Below are positions 41,392 through 49,006 of a stretch of DNA of 64,000 nucleotides, in pieces (positions within the stretch are counted from its first letter, which is position 1; every line of letters starts with the position of its first letter). The DNA is taken from contig NZ_RBAL01000020.1 in NCBI RefSeq assembly GCF_003626535.1, forward strand, positions 53,785-117,784, written 5' to 3'. The notes under the pieces were generated by a model that was not told where the DNA came from, made no database searches, and worked only from the letters and a program-made list of their open reading frames with translations. Both the position numbers and the translations under genes were made by a program. Origin of the DNA: Streptomyces hoynatensis. GTDB taxonomy: Bacteria; Actinomycetota; Actinomycetes; Streptomycetales; Streptomycetaceae.

Positions 41392-42731
41392 CTGGCGCCC
41401 TCCGGCTCCGCGGCGGGCGCGAGGGCCCACCAGGCGGTCAGGCCGAACGCGACCGCGGTCAGCACCGTGGTGGGCCCGCCGACGTCGGCGTAGAGGAAGT
41501 CCACGGCGTGCCACAGGAGCAGGCCGGTGGCCAGCAGCCCGAGGTCCCGGCCGCGGCGGCAGGCGCGCAGCCTGAGCAGGCAGCACACGAGCAGCGCGGC
41601 CCAGCAGCCGATCAGCGTGGCCGCGCCGGCGAGCCCCTGCTCGCCGAGCACCAGCAGGTACATGTTGTGCGGGGACAGCAGCTCCTGCCGCCTGAACTCC
41701 AGGCCCGCGCCCGCCACATCGCCGCCCGAGGACAGCGCGAGGGAGGCGTGGCTGTCGCGGAGGGCGGCGAAGCCGCGCGGCCCGGCGCCGGTCCAGGGCC
41801 GCTCGCGCCAGATGGCGAGCGCGGCGTCCCACATCGCGTACCTGTCGATCACCGACTGGTCGGGGGCGTCCGCGACCTCGCCGATGCTGCTCAGCCGGTC
41901 CCCGACGAGCCCCGCGCCGGGCAGCCCGGGACCCACCGCGCCCGCGCCGAGCACCACCGCGCCCGTCAGGGCGAGGCAGGCGCCGCCGAGCGCGAGCCTC
42001 GCCCGCCCGAGGAACGAGAGGCGCAGCAGGAGGAGGGCGAGCACGGCGACGGCCGCCGCGAGCCAGGCCCCGCGGCTGAACGAGAAGGTCAGCGGCACCG
42101 CCAGGAAGGCCACGCTCGCCAGGGCGGCCGCCCGCCACGCCCGCCGCGCCCCCGGGGGCGGGGCCAGGGCGAGGGAGAGGGCGGCGATCAGGCCGAGGGA
42201 GACCGCGGTGGCCATGCCCATGACGTGCTGGGGACCGAAGGTGCCGACGGCCCTGACGTTCTGCCCCATGTAGGAGGCGCCGGTGCCGGTGAGGTACTGC
42301 ACGGTCCCCACGAGGCCCTGGCCCAGCGCGAGCACGACCAGCCCGCCCGCGACCAGGCGGACGTCGCGCGCGTCGCGCAGCAGCAGCACGAGGGCCGCGG
42401 GCACCAGCACGAAGGTCTGCAGGAACCGCAGGTAGCCGGGCAGGGCGGCCCAGGGGTCGGCGGCGGCGACGGTCGCGGCGGCGAGGACGACGGCGGGCGC
42501 GCCGAGCACCGCGGCCGCCGGCCAGGTCAGCGGCGGGCGGTGGCCGCGGGCCAGGCGCACCGCGCAGGCCGCGGCCAGCGCGAGGGAGGCCAGGTCGGCC
42601 GCCACGATCCTGCCGCCCGCCACGCTCACGCGCCCGGCGGGCAGCAGGAGCAGCAGCACGGTGCCGAGGGTGGCCGCCGCGGGCCATCGCGGGGTCCACG
42701 GCAGGCGCGCGCGGGCCGGGGCGAGGGCCAT
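41388..42731 (-). CDS. O-antigen ligase/polymerase-like membrane protein (Wzy_C family)
   Basis: 447 aa, mostly about 12 membrane helices with a large loop containing IDRYAMWDAALAIWRERPWTGAGPRGF and LLSPHNMYLLVLGEQGLAG. The latter holds the conserved His of WaaL/Wzy-type enzymes. In the cluster it is the best candidate for the enzyme joining repeat units, or for ligating the finished chain to the cell wall. The ATG overlaps the stop of the upstream sugar transferase by 1 nt. Confidence 0.85.
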   Translation of the reverse strand: MALAPARARLPWTPRWPAAATLGTVLLLLLPAGRVSVAGGRIVAADLASLALAAACAVRLARGHRPPLTWPAAAVLGAPAVVLAAATVAAADPWAALPGYLRFLQTFVLVPAALVLLLRDARDVRLVAGGLVVLALGQGLVGTVQYLTGTGASYMGQNVRAVGTFGPQHVMGMATAVSLGLIAALSLALAPPPGARRAWRAAALASVAFLAVPLTFSFSRGAWLAAAVAVLALLLLRLSFLGRARLALGGACLALTGAVVLGAGAVGPGLPGAGLVGDRLSSIGEVADAPDQSVIDRYAMWDAALAIWRERPWTGAGPRGFAALRDSHASLALSSGGDVAGAGLEFRRQELLSPHNMYLLVLGEQGLAGAATLIGCWAALLVCCLLRLRACRRGRDLGLLATGLLLWHAVDFLYADVGGPTTVLTAVAFGLTAWWALAPAAEPEGAR

Positions 42732-44158
42732 CAGCTGCCCCCGCGCCGGAAGCAGGTGGCGGTGGTGCGCACCACGATGCACACGTCGCGCCACAGCGAC
42801 CAGGTCTCGATGTAGAGGTTGTCGAAGCGGATGCGGTCCTCGATGGAGGTGTCCCCGCGCAGCCCGCTGACCTGGGCCAGGCCGGTCAGCCCCGCGGGCA
42901 TCCGGTGCCGGTCGGCGTAGCCGGGGTGCAGCCGGCTGAACCGCTCGACGAAGTGCGGGCGTTCCGGCCTGGGGCCGACCAGGCTCATGTCGCCGCGCAG
43001 GACGTTCCACAGCTGCGGGAGCTCGTCCAGGGAGGTGCGCCGCAGCAGGCGGCCGACGGTCGTGAGGCGCCGGTCGTCCGCGATGCTCCAGCGGGTCGCG
43101 GCCTCCCCCTCGTCCGCGGGCGTGAGCGTGCGGAACTTGAGCATGACGAACCGCCTGCCGTCCTCGCCGACGCGCACCTGCCGGAAGAGGACGCCCGGGC
43201 CCTGCGCCAGCCGCACGGCGAGCGCGCACAGCAGCAGCAGCGGCGCCGCGGCGAGCAGCGCGGCGAGCGCGACCACGACGTCGAGGGCGCGTTTCGCCCG
43301 CCTGCCGAGCCGCCTCGGGGGCGGGGGCGCGAGGAGTTCGCAGGCGAAGCCCCACAGGTGGCCGGCCCGCGGCCCGGCGAGGGCCGGGTCCGCGCCCACC
43401 CGCCACATCGTGCAGCCGCGCGCGCGAAACAGCCGCAGCTGCGACTCGCGCGGGGCCCGGGTGAACAGGACGTGGCCGACGTCCTCGCGCAGCAGGACGC
43501 CGGAGACCTGCCCGGCCGCGCTGAGCACGGGCAGCGCCGCGGCGTCCGGCAGCCGTCGCGGCACCGGCCCGACCAGGCCGACGGGACGCAGCCCGTACTC
43601 GGGGTGCCGGGCGAGCGCGGCGGCGAGCCGCTGGGCCGAGGGACCGGTGCCGACGACCAGGGCGGCGCGCGGGCGGCGGCGCGCGGCGCGGCGCGCGACC
43701 GCGTACACGGCGCCCCTGGCGGCGCCCGCGGCCAGGGTCTGCGCCAGGGCGAGGGCGGGCAGCCAGCGCCAGGCCGCGGCGCCGTCCCCCGCGAACAGCG
43801 CGTCCGCCACGCACCAGGCGACGGCGGCGTGGACGAAGAGCCGGGGCAGTTCCTCCAGCGCGGTGGCCATGGGCGAGGGGCGGTAGAGGCCACGGGAGGC
43901 GTGCAGGGCGAGGAGCGTGGCGAAGGCTGCGAGCGCCGCGCAGGCGGGCGGGAACGCCGGCGGCCGCAGCAGGGCCGCGGCGCCCGAGAGCGCCAGCGCG
44001 TCCGCGGCGAGCAGCCGGCCCGTCGGCCAGGGGCGGCGGCGCCCGCGCTGGTCGGCCCGCCTCGGCGGCGGCGCGGGCCGTGGCCCCCGGGGCGGGATGA
44101 CGGCGGCGGCCCGTGCCGCGGCGCGCGGGCGTGGCCCCGCCGTTCCTTCCATGGTCAT
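42731..44158 (-). CDS. Polyprenyl-phosphate sugar-1-phosphate transferase (WcaJ/CpsE type)
   Basis: 475 aa. Several N-terminal membrane helices, a Rossmann-like middle part (RAALVVGTGPSAQRLAAAL), then the catalytic domain: KRALDVVVALAALLAAAPLL, RQVRVGEDGRRFVMLKFRTL, RTSLDELPQLWNVLRGDMSL and VGPRPERP. It starts synthesis by moving a sugar phosphate from UDP-sugar to undecaprenyl phosphate, the committed step for the whole cluster. The ATG overlaps the stop of the upstream GT4 gene (ATGA). Confidence 0.92.
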   Translation of the reverse strand: MTMEGTAGPRPRAAARAAAVIPPRGPRPAPPPRRADQRGRRRPWPTGRLLAADALALSGAAALLRPPAFPPACAALAAFATLLALHASRGLYRPSPMATALEELPRLFVHAAVAWCVADALFAGDGAAAWRWLPALALAQTLAAGAARGAVYAVARRAARRRPRAALVVGTGPSAQRLAAALARHPEYGLRPVGLVGPVPRRLPDAAALPVLSAAGQVSGVLLREDVGHVLFTRAPRESQLRLFRARGCTMWRVGADPALAGPRAGHLWGFACELLAPPPPRRLGRRAKRALDVVVALAALLAAAPLLLLCALAVRLAQGPGVLFRQVRVGEDGRRFVMLKFRTLTPADEGEAATRWSIADDRRLTTVGRLLRRTSLDELPQLWNVLRGDMSLVGPRPERPHFVERFSRLHPGYADRHRMPAGLTGLAQVSGLRGDTSIEDRIRFDNLYIETWSLWRDVCIVVRTTATCFRRGGS

Positions 44159-45366
44159 CGCGGGCTGAACTCCCTTGCCTGAGGTGCCTGCGCGGGCGGT
44201 GAGGCGGCGCGCTCGGCCAGCAGTTCGCGGTAGAGGCGGGCGCAGCCGGCGGCGGTGCGCCGCACGTCGTGCACGCTCCTGGCGTGCGCGGCGGCCTGCC
44301 GTCCGAGGCGGCGCAGCGTGGCCGGGTCGCCGAGCAGCGCGACGAGCGCCCCGGCGAGCGCGACCGGGTCCAGGGCGGGCACCAGACAGTGCCGCTCCTG
44401 CCCCGGGGGCAGGCTCTCCAGGGCACCGGCCACGTCGGTGAGGAGGACGGGGCGCCCGGCCGCCATGGCCTCCAGGGGCGCCAGGGCCATGCCCTCCCAG
44501 CGGGAGGGCAGGACGACGAGGTCGGCGGCGGCGTACCAGGGGTAGGGGTCGTCGACGTGCCCGGCGAAGAGCACTTCCGGTCCTGCGGCCCGGCGCAGCG
44601 CGGCCCGCTCCCCGCCGTCGCCGACCAGCGCGAGGCGGGCCCCGGGCACCCGGGCCGCGACCGAGGGCCAGGCCCGCAGCAGCAGGTCCTGCCCCTTCTG
44701 CGGGCACAGCCGCCCGACGCACACCACGAGCGGGGCGTGCCCGGGGAGCGCGTACGTGGCGGCGAGCGCCTCCCGTGCGCGGGCGCGCGCGTCCCGGCCG
44801 GCGAGGGGGAACCGGGTGAGGTCCACGCCGTTGGGCAGCACGGCCCAGCGTCCCGGCACCCGGGCGCGTTCGCCCTCCTGCCGCTCGCGCTCGCTGACGC
44901 ACAGCAGGCGGTGGGCCCAGCGGGCGCCGAGCCGCTCCCAGCGCAGGGCGAGCGCGGCGGACGGCCCGCCTGCGGCGTGGAAGGACCAGGCGTGCGGCTG
45001 GAAGACGGTGGGCAGCGAGCCGCGCAGCGCGAGCCGCCCGGCGAGCCCGGCCTTGGCGCTGTGCAGGTGGACGACGTCGGGGCGGGCGCGGCGGATGGCC
45101 CGTCCCGCGGCCGCGGCCTCCCAGGGCAGGTGGGGCCCTGGCGCCCGTTCGGCCAGCCAGAGCCCCACCTCGGCCCCGGCCGCGGCCGCGCCCCTGGCGA
45201 GTTCGCCGCCGGGCGGGCACAGGACGAGGGTGCGCAGCCCGGCCGCGGCCTGGGCGCGCACCAGATCGGTGACGACCTGCGCGACGCCGCCGTCCACCGG
45301 CTGCGCCAGGTGCGCGACGGTCAGCACGCCGGCGCGTTTCGTCCCATGGCTCAACCTCCAAGCCAC
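44155..45366 (-). CDS. Glycosyltransferase family 4 (GT-B), first gene of the cluster
   Basis: 403 aa from a GTG. AHLAQPVDGGVAQVVTDL at the N-terminus, VLPNGVDLTRFPL, VVCVGRLCPQKGQDLLL and the EX7E motif in WEGMALAPLEAMAAGRPV identify GT4. It probably adds an early sugar to the lipid carrier. The start is uncertain: the chosen GTG has only a weak ribosome site, and a TTG four codons in lies directly behind GGAGG. Transcription presumably enters from the 405-bp region to the right. Confidence 0.88.
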   Translation of the reverse strand: MAWRLSHGTKRAGVLTVAHLAQPVDGGVAQVVTDLVRAQAAAGLRTLVLCPPGGELARGAAAAGAEVGLWLAERAPGPHLPWEAAAAGRAIRRARPDVVHLHSAKAGLAGRLALRGSLPTVFQPHAWSFHAAGGPSAALALRWERLGARWAHRLLCVSERERQEGERARVPGRWAVLPNGVDLTRFPLAGRDARARAREALAATYALPGHAPLVVCVGRLCPQKGQDLLLRAWPSVAARVPGARLALVGDGGERAALRRAAGPEVLFAGHVDDPYPWYAAADLVVLPSRWEGMALAPLEAMAAGRPVLLTDVAGALESLPPGQERHCLVPALDPVALAGALVALLGDPATLRRLGRQAAAHARSVHDVRRTAAGCARLYRELLAERAASPPAQAPQAREFSPR

Positions 45367-45723
45367 TCACCGGAAGAGCAGGAAAAGCCGCACGGCACAC
45401 GCCGCGAGACGCCGCGGGACCCCGCCGGGCACCGCAGGACGCGCATCGCGCATATGCCATGAACTCCACGAACCACAAGAACCGCATAAATCACATGAAC
45501 TGCATGAATGCGCACACGAAGGAGCGAAACGCTGAAAACAATGACAGAAGCCGGTGCGGAAATCACGTAAAACGCGCGGCACCGGACAGACAACGTCATT
45601 CTGTGATGGACAGATGAGCTGTGTCGGAGATCACGGGAGCGTTCCGGCCATCGCGCCCCGCGGCCCGGGCGCCCCCGAAGACACACGCAGACGCCCGCAG
45701 GAGCGCACAGACGCCCGCAGACG
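45367..45723. other. Gene-free region right of the polysaccharide cluster
   Basis: It presumably holds the leftward promoter of the polysaccharide operon. About 45450-45560 is clearly poorer in GC than the neighbourhood and contains degenerate repeats of ATGAACT, CACGAACC, CATGAACTGCATG and AAATCACATG. A second set of repeats, ACAGACGCCCGCAG-like, lies at 45687-45724. Frames here have no coding character. This lower-GC segment may mark a junction between transferred and resident DNA. Confidence 0.4.
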
Positions 45724-45756
45724 CAAAGAAGCGGGCCTCCTCGGGAGACCCGCTTC
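45724..45756 (-). terminator. Terminator of tRNA-Leu
   Basis: Read on the minus strand, GAAGCGGG and CCCGCTTC close a 12-bp stem (inner CTCC/GAGG) that is followed by TTTGCG. It begins 12 nt past the encoded CCA end of tRNA-Leu. Confidence 0.8.
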
Positions 45757-45771
45757 GTCGACTACTCGTGG

Positions 45772-45855
45772 TGCGCGAGGGGGGAGTTGAACCCCCACGC
45801 CCTTTCGGGCACTGGAACCTGAATCCAGCGCGTCTGCCTATTCCGCCACCCGCGC
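45772..45855 (-). tRNA. tRNA-Leu (anticodon CAG)
   Basis: 84 nt plus an encoded CCA (45769-45771). The acceptor stem GCGCGGG pairs with CTCGCGC (one G-T). The D-arm has GGCGGAATAGGCAGACGC, the anticodon arm is CTGGA-TTCAGGT-TCCAG with CAG in the loop, a long class II variable arm (GCCCGAAAGGGC) follows, and the T-arm is GGGGG-TTCAACT-CCCCC. It decodes CUG, a major leucine codon at this GC content. Its 3' end faces the polysaccharide cluster. Confidence 0.97.
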
Positions 45856-46174
45856 CTGGGCACCGTCGAGAGCCTCGCCCCGATCCCGTGAGGGCCGGAG
45901 CGGCGCCGACATGCAGAAGGCTAACACGCGACGGAGGTCGCTCTCACCCGCGTTCGGGCGCCCCCTGTCCCGTCCCCGTCCATCCCCTGCACGTTCCCTC
46001 CCCACATGCGCGACACTGTTCCATGGCCCCCTTACCATCCGGAGGGCACGCGGAGCCCCCGGGCGAAGCGCCGAAGGGAACCACTCGATCGTCCCGCGCG
46101 TGGATACGATCAGTAAGCACTACCACGTCAGACGCGCCGGGACGTCGGGGAAGGCCGTAGGAGGAGGTGCACTC
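45856..46174 (+). promoter_or_regulatory. Promoter region of the fhaA-pknB cluster
   Basis: A TACGAT hexamer (46105-46110) within GGATACGATCAGTAAG is a good -10 box, about 65 nt before the fhaA start. The rest of the 319 bp holds the tRNA-Leu upstream region on the other strand and no gene. TACGAT is closer to consensus than most nearby sequences. Confidence 0.5.
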
Positions 46175-47041
46175 ATGGGAGTACTGAAGCGTTTCGAGCA
46201 GCGTCTGGAGGGCCTCGTCAACGGCACCTTCGCAAAGGTCTTCAAGTCCGAGGTGCAGCCCGTCGAGATCGCGGGCGCCCTGCAGCGTGAGTGCGACAAC
46301 AACGCGACCATCTGGAATCGCGAACGCACCGTCGTCCCCAACGACTTCATCGTGGAGCTGAGCGCCGGCGACTACCAGCGGCTCGCCCCCTACGCCGGGC
46401 AGCTCGGCGACGAACTCGCCGGAATGGTCCGCGAGTACGCCAAGCAGCAGCGGTACACGTTCATGGGCGAGATCAAGGTCCACCTGGAGAAGTCCGACTC
46501 GCTCGACACCGGCCTCTACCGCGTGCGCAGCCGCACCCTGGCCGCCTCCACCTCCGCCTCGGCCGCCCCGTCGGCCCCGGCCGCCCCGCCCTCCTACGGC
46601 TCCCCGGGCGCCGCCCCGGCCGGCCCCGGGTACGGCGCGAGGCCCCCGCAGCCCTACGCCGCGCCCCCGGCCCCCGGCCGCCCGCCCGCGATGCCGCCCG
46701 CCCCCGCGGCCGCGCCCCCGCGCTCGCCCGCCGCGCCCTACGGGCAGCCGGCCCGCGGCCGGGTCCGCCGCTGGATCGAGATCAACGGCACCCGCCACCA
46801 GATCTCCCGTCCGACCCTGGTCATCGGCCGCAGCACGGAGGCCGACGTGCGCGTCGACGATCCCGGCGTCTCCCGCAGGCACTGCGAGATCCAGGCCACC
46901 GACCCCGCCACCGTCAGGGACCTGGGCTCGACGAACGGCATCGTGGTGGACGGGCAGCACACCAAACGCGCTACGCTCCGCGACGGCTCACGGATCGTCG
47001 TGGGCAGCACCACAGTCATCTACCGGCAAGCCGAAGGGTAA
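46175..47041 (+). CDS. fhaA: FHA-domain protein FhaA
   Basis: 288 aa. N-terminal DUF3662 domain (MGVLKRFEQRLEGLVNGTFAKVFKSE, to about residue 115), a Pro/Ala-rich linker (about 125-195) and a C-terminal FHA domain with RSTEADVRVDDPGVSRRHCEI and DLGSTNGIVV. FHA domains bind phosphothreonine; in mycobacteria FhaA binds PknB-phosphorylated partners including MviN and limits peptidoglycan synthesis. A strong ribosome site (GAGGAGGTG) precedes the ATG. First gene of the cluster ending in pknB. Confidence 0.95.
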   Translation: MGVLKRFEQRLEGLVNGTFAKVFKSEVQPVEIAGALQRECDNNATIWNRERTVVPNDFIVELSAGDYQRLAPYAGQLGDELAGMVREYAKQQRYTFMGEIKVHLEKSDSLDTGLYRVRSRTLAASTSASAAPSAPAAPPSYGSPGAAPAGPGYGARPPQPYAAPPAPGRPPAMPPAPAAAPPRSPAAPYGQPARGRVRRWIEINGTRHQISRPTLVIGRSTEADVRVDDPGVSRRHCEIQATDPATVRDLGSTNGIVVDGQHTKRATLRDGSRIVVGSTTVIYRQAEG

Positions 47042-47051
47042 GCGGGGGGCA

Positions 47052-47552
47052 ATGTCAGAGCTGACCCTGACGGTCATGAGGCTGGGCTTCCTGGCCGTCC
47101 TGTGGCTTTTCGTGATCGTCGCCGTCCAGGTGATCCGCAGCGACCTGTTCGGCACCCGGGTCACCCAGCGCCCCGTCGCCCGGCGCACCGAACAGCAGCC
47201 CCCCGCCCAGGCCCGCCGGGCCGCACAGCCCCCGCCGCGGGCCCGCCAGCGGCGGGGCGCCCCCAGCAAACTCGTGATCACGGAAGGCTCTCTCGCCGGA
47301 ACCACTGTCGCGCTCCAGGGGCAGACCATTACGCTCGGCCGGGCACACGACTCGACCATCGTGCTGGACGACGACTACGCCTCGGGACGTCACGCCCGGA
47401 TCTACCCCGATCGGGACGGCCAGTGGATCGTCGAGGACCTCGGGTCCACCAACGGCACCTACCTGGACCGGGGCCGGCTGACCACTCCGGTCCCCATCCC
47501 GCCCGGCACGCCGATCCGCATCGGCAAGACGGTCATCGAGCTGCGGAAGTAG
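47052..47552 (+). CDS. fhaB: FHA-domain membrane protein FhaB (FipA-like)
   Basis: 166 aa. One N-terminal membrane helix (LGFLAVLWLFVIVAVQVI), a basic Pro/Gln-rich linker and a C-terminal FHA domain with LGRAHDSTIVLDDDYASGRHARI and DLGSTNGTYLD. The mycobacterial homologue (FipA) links septation proteins through phosphothreonine binding. It is 10 nt after fhaA. Confidence 0.94.
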   Translation: MSELTLTVMRLGFLAVLWLFVIVAVQVIRSDLFGTRVTQRPVARRTEQQPPAQARRAAQPPPRARQRRGAPSKLVITEGSLAGTTVALQGQTITLGRAHDSTIVLDDDYASGRHARIYPDRDGQWIVEDLGSTNGTYLDRGRLTTPVPIPPGTPIRIGKTVIELRK

Positions 47553-47589
47553 GGCGACACATGACGACCGGAGGGTGGGAGAGGCACGC

Positions 47590-48957
47590 ATGAGCCTGTC
47601 ACTGAGATTCGCCGCCGGGTCCCACACCGGCATGATCCGCGATCACAACGAGGACTCCGGCTACGCGGGCCCCCGCCTGCTCGCCATCGCGGACGGCATG
47701 GGGGGCCAGGCCGCGGGCGAGGTCGCCAGCTCCGAGGTGATCTCCACCCTCGTCCAGCTCGACGACGACGTGCCCGGCTCCGACATCCTCACCTCCCTCG
47801 ACACCTCCGTGCAGCGGGCCAACAACCAGCTGCGCTCGATGGTCGCCCAGGACCCGCGTCTCGACGGCATGGGCACCACCCTCACCGCCCTGCTGTGGAC
47901 CGGCCAGCGCCTCGGCCTCGTGCACGTCGGCGACTCGCGCGCCTACCTGCTGCGCGACGGGGAGCTGACCCAGATCACCCAGGACCACACCTGGGTGCAG
48001 CGGCTGGTCGACGAGGGCCGCATCACCGAGGAGGAGGCGACCACCCACCCGCAGCGCTCCCTGCTGATGCGCGCGCTCGGCAGCGCCGACCACATCGACG
48101 CGGACCTCTCCATCCGCGAGGTGCGCGCCGGCGACCGCTACCTGCTGTGCTCCGACGGCCTGTCCAGCGTGGTCAGCCAGGAGACGCTCCGGGAGGCGAT
48201 GAACGCCTTCCACCCCCCGCAGGACACGGTCCGCGAGCTGATCGAGCTGGCCCTGCGCGGCGGCGGCCCGGACAACGTCACCTGCATCGTCGCCGACGTC
48301 CTCGACATCGACACCCAGGAGGGCGACACCCTCGCCAGGCAGCTGTACGACGCCCCGCAGATCGTCGGCGCCGTCGCCGAGGCGCAGGCCCAGCGCCCCG
48401 GGGACACCCCGCAGACCCCGGCCTCGCGCGCCGCCGAACTCGGCCGCCCGCCCGCGCCGCCCGCCGACGCCACCGGCGTCTTCGGCGCCTTCCCCGACGA
48501 CGAGTACGTGCCGCAGCGCCCCCGGGGCCGCCGCGCCCTGCGCAGGACGGCGCTGATCGTCCTCGCCCTCGCCCTCGTCGGCGGCGGCCTGTACGCCGGC
48601 TACCGCTGGACCCAGGGCCAGTACTACGTGGCGGTCAACGGCGACCACGTCGCGCTCTACCGGGGCGTCAGCCAGGAACTCGGCCCGCTCAGCCTGAGCA
48701 GCGTCGAGCAGGACCACCCCGAGATCCGCCTCGACCTGCTGCCCGCCTACCAGCGCAACCAGGTGGAGGACGCGATCGACGCCAGCGGCCTCGCCGACGC
48801 GCGGGAGACGATCAGCGAGCTCGCCGAGCAGGCCGAGGCCTGCCGGCTGCTCGCCGAGCAGGGCGACGCGAACGGCGGCAAGTCCGACCGGGGCGCCCCC
48901 CAGGCGCCCGCGATGACCGAGCGCCAGCAGGACCTGGCCCGCAACTGCACGACGTGA
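47590..48957 (+). CDS. pstP: PP2C-family Ser/Thr protein phosphatase PstP
   Basis: 455 aa. The PP2C domain (about 1-240) contains the metal-binding motifs RDHNEDSGY, ADGMGGQAAGE, HVGDSRAYLLR and GGPDNVTCIVAD. A cytoplasmic linker leads to one membrane helix (ALIVLALALVGGGLYAGY, near 322) and an extracellular C-terminal domain. It reverses PknB phosphorylation. The ATG has GGGAGAGG upstream; a GTG five codons earlier overlaps that site and is less likely. Confidence 0.95.
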   Translation: MSLSLRFAAGSHTGMIRDHNEDSGYAGPRLLAIADGMGGQAAGEVASSEVISTLVQLDDDVPGSDILTSLDTSVQRANNQLRSMVAQDPRLDGMGTTLTALLWTGQRLGLVHVGDSRAYLLRDGELTQITQDHTWVQRLVDEGRITEEEATTHPQRSLLMRALGSADHIDADLSIREVRAGDRYLLCSDGLSSVVSQETLREAMNAFHPPQDTVRELIELALRGGGPDNVTCIVADVLDIDTQEGDTLARQLYDAPQIVGAVAEAQAQRPGDTPQTPASRAAELGRPPAPPADATGVFGAFPDDEYVPQRPRGRRALRRTALIVLALALVGGGLYAGYRWTQGQYYVAVNGDHVALYRGVSQELGPLSLSSVEQDHPEIRLDLLPAYQRNQVEDAIDASGLADARETISELAEQAEACRLLAEQGDANGGKSDRGAPQAPAMTERQQDLARNCTT

Positions 48958-49006
48958 CCGACACCCCCTCGCGGAACCGCCCGCACCCCGACCCGGAGAC
49001 CGCAGG

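Noticed and set aside
45351..45686. 111-residue minus-strand frame upstream of the polysaccharide cluster
   Set aside because: Unusual composition, no ribosome site and no domain; it overlaps the degenerate repeats and is probably non-coding.
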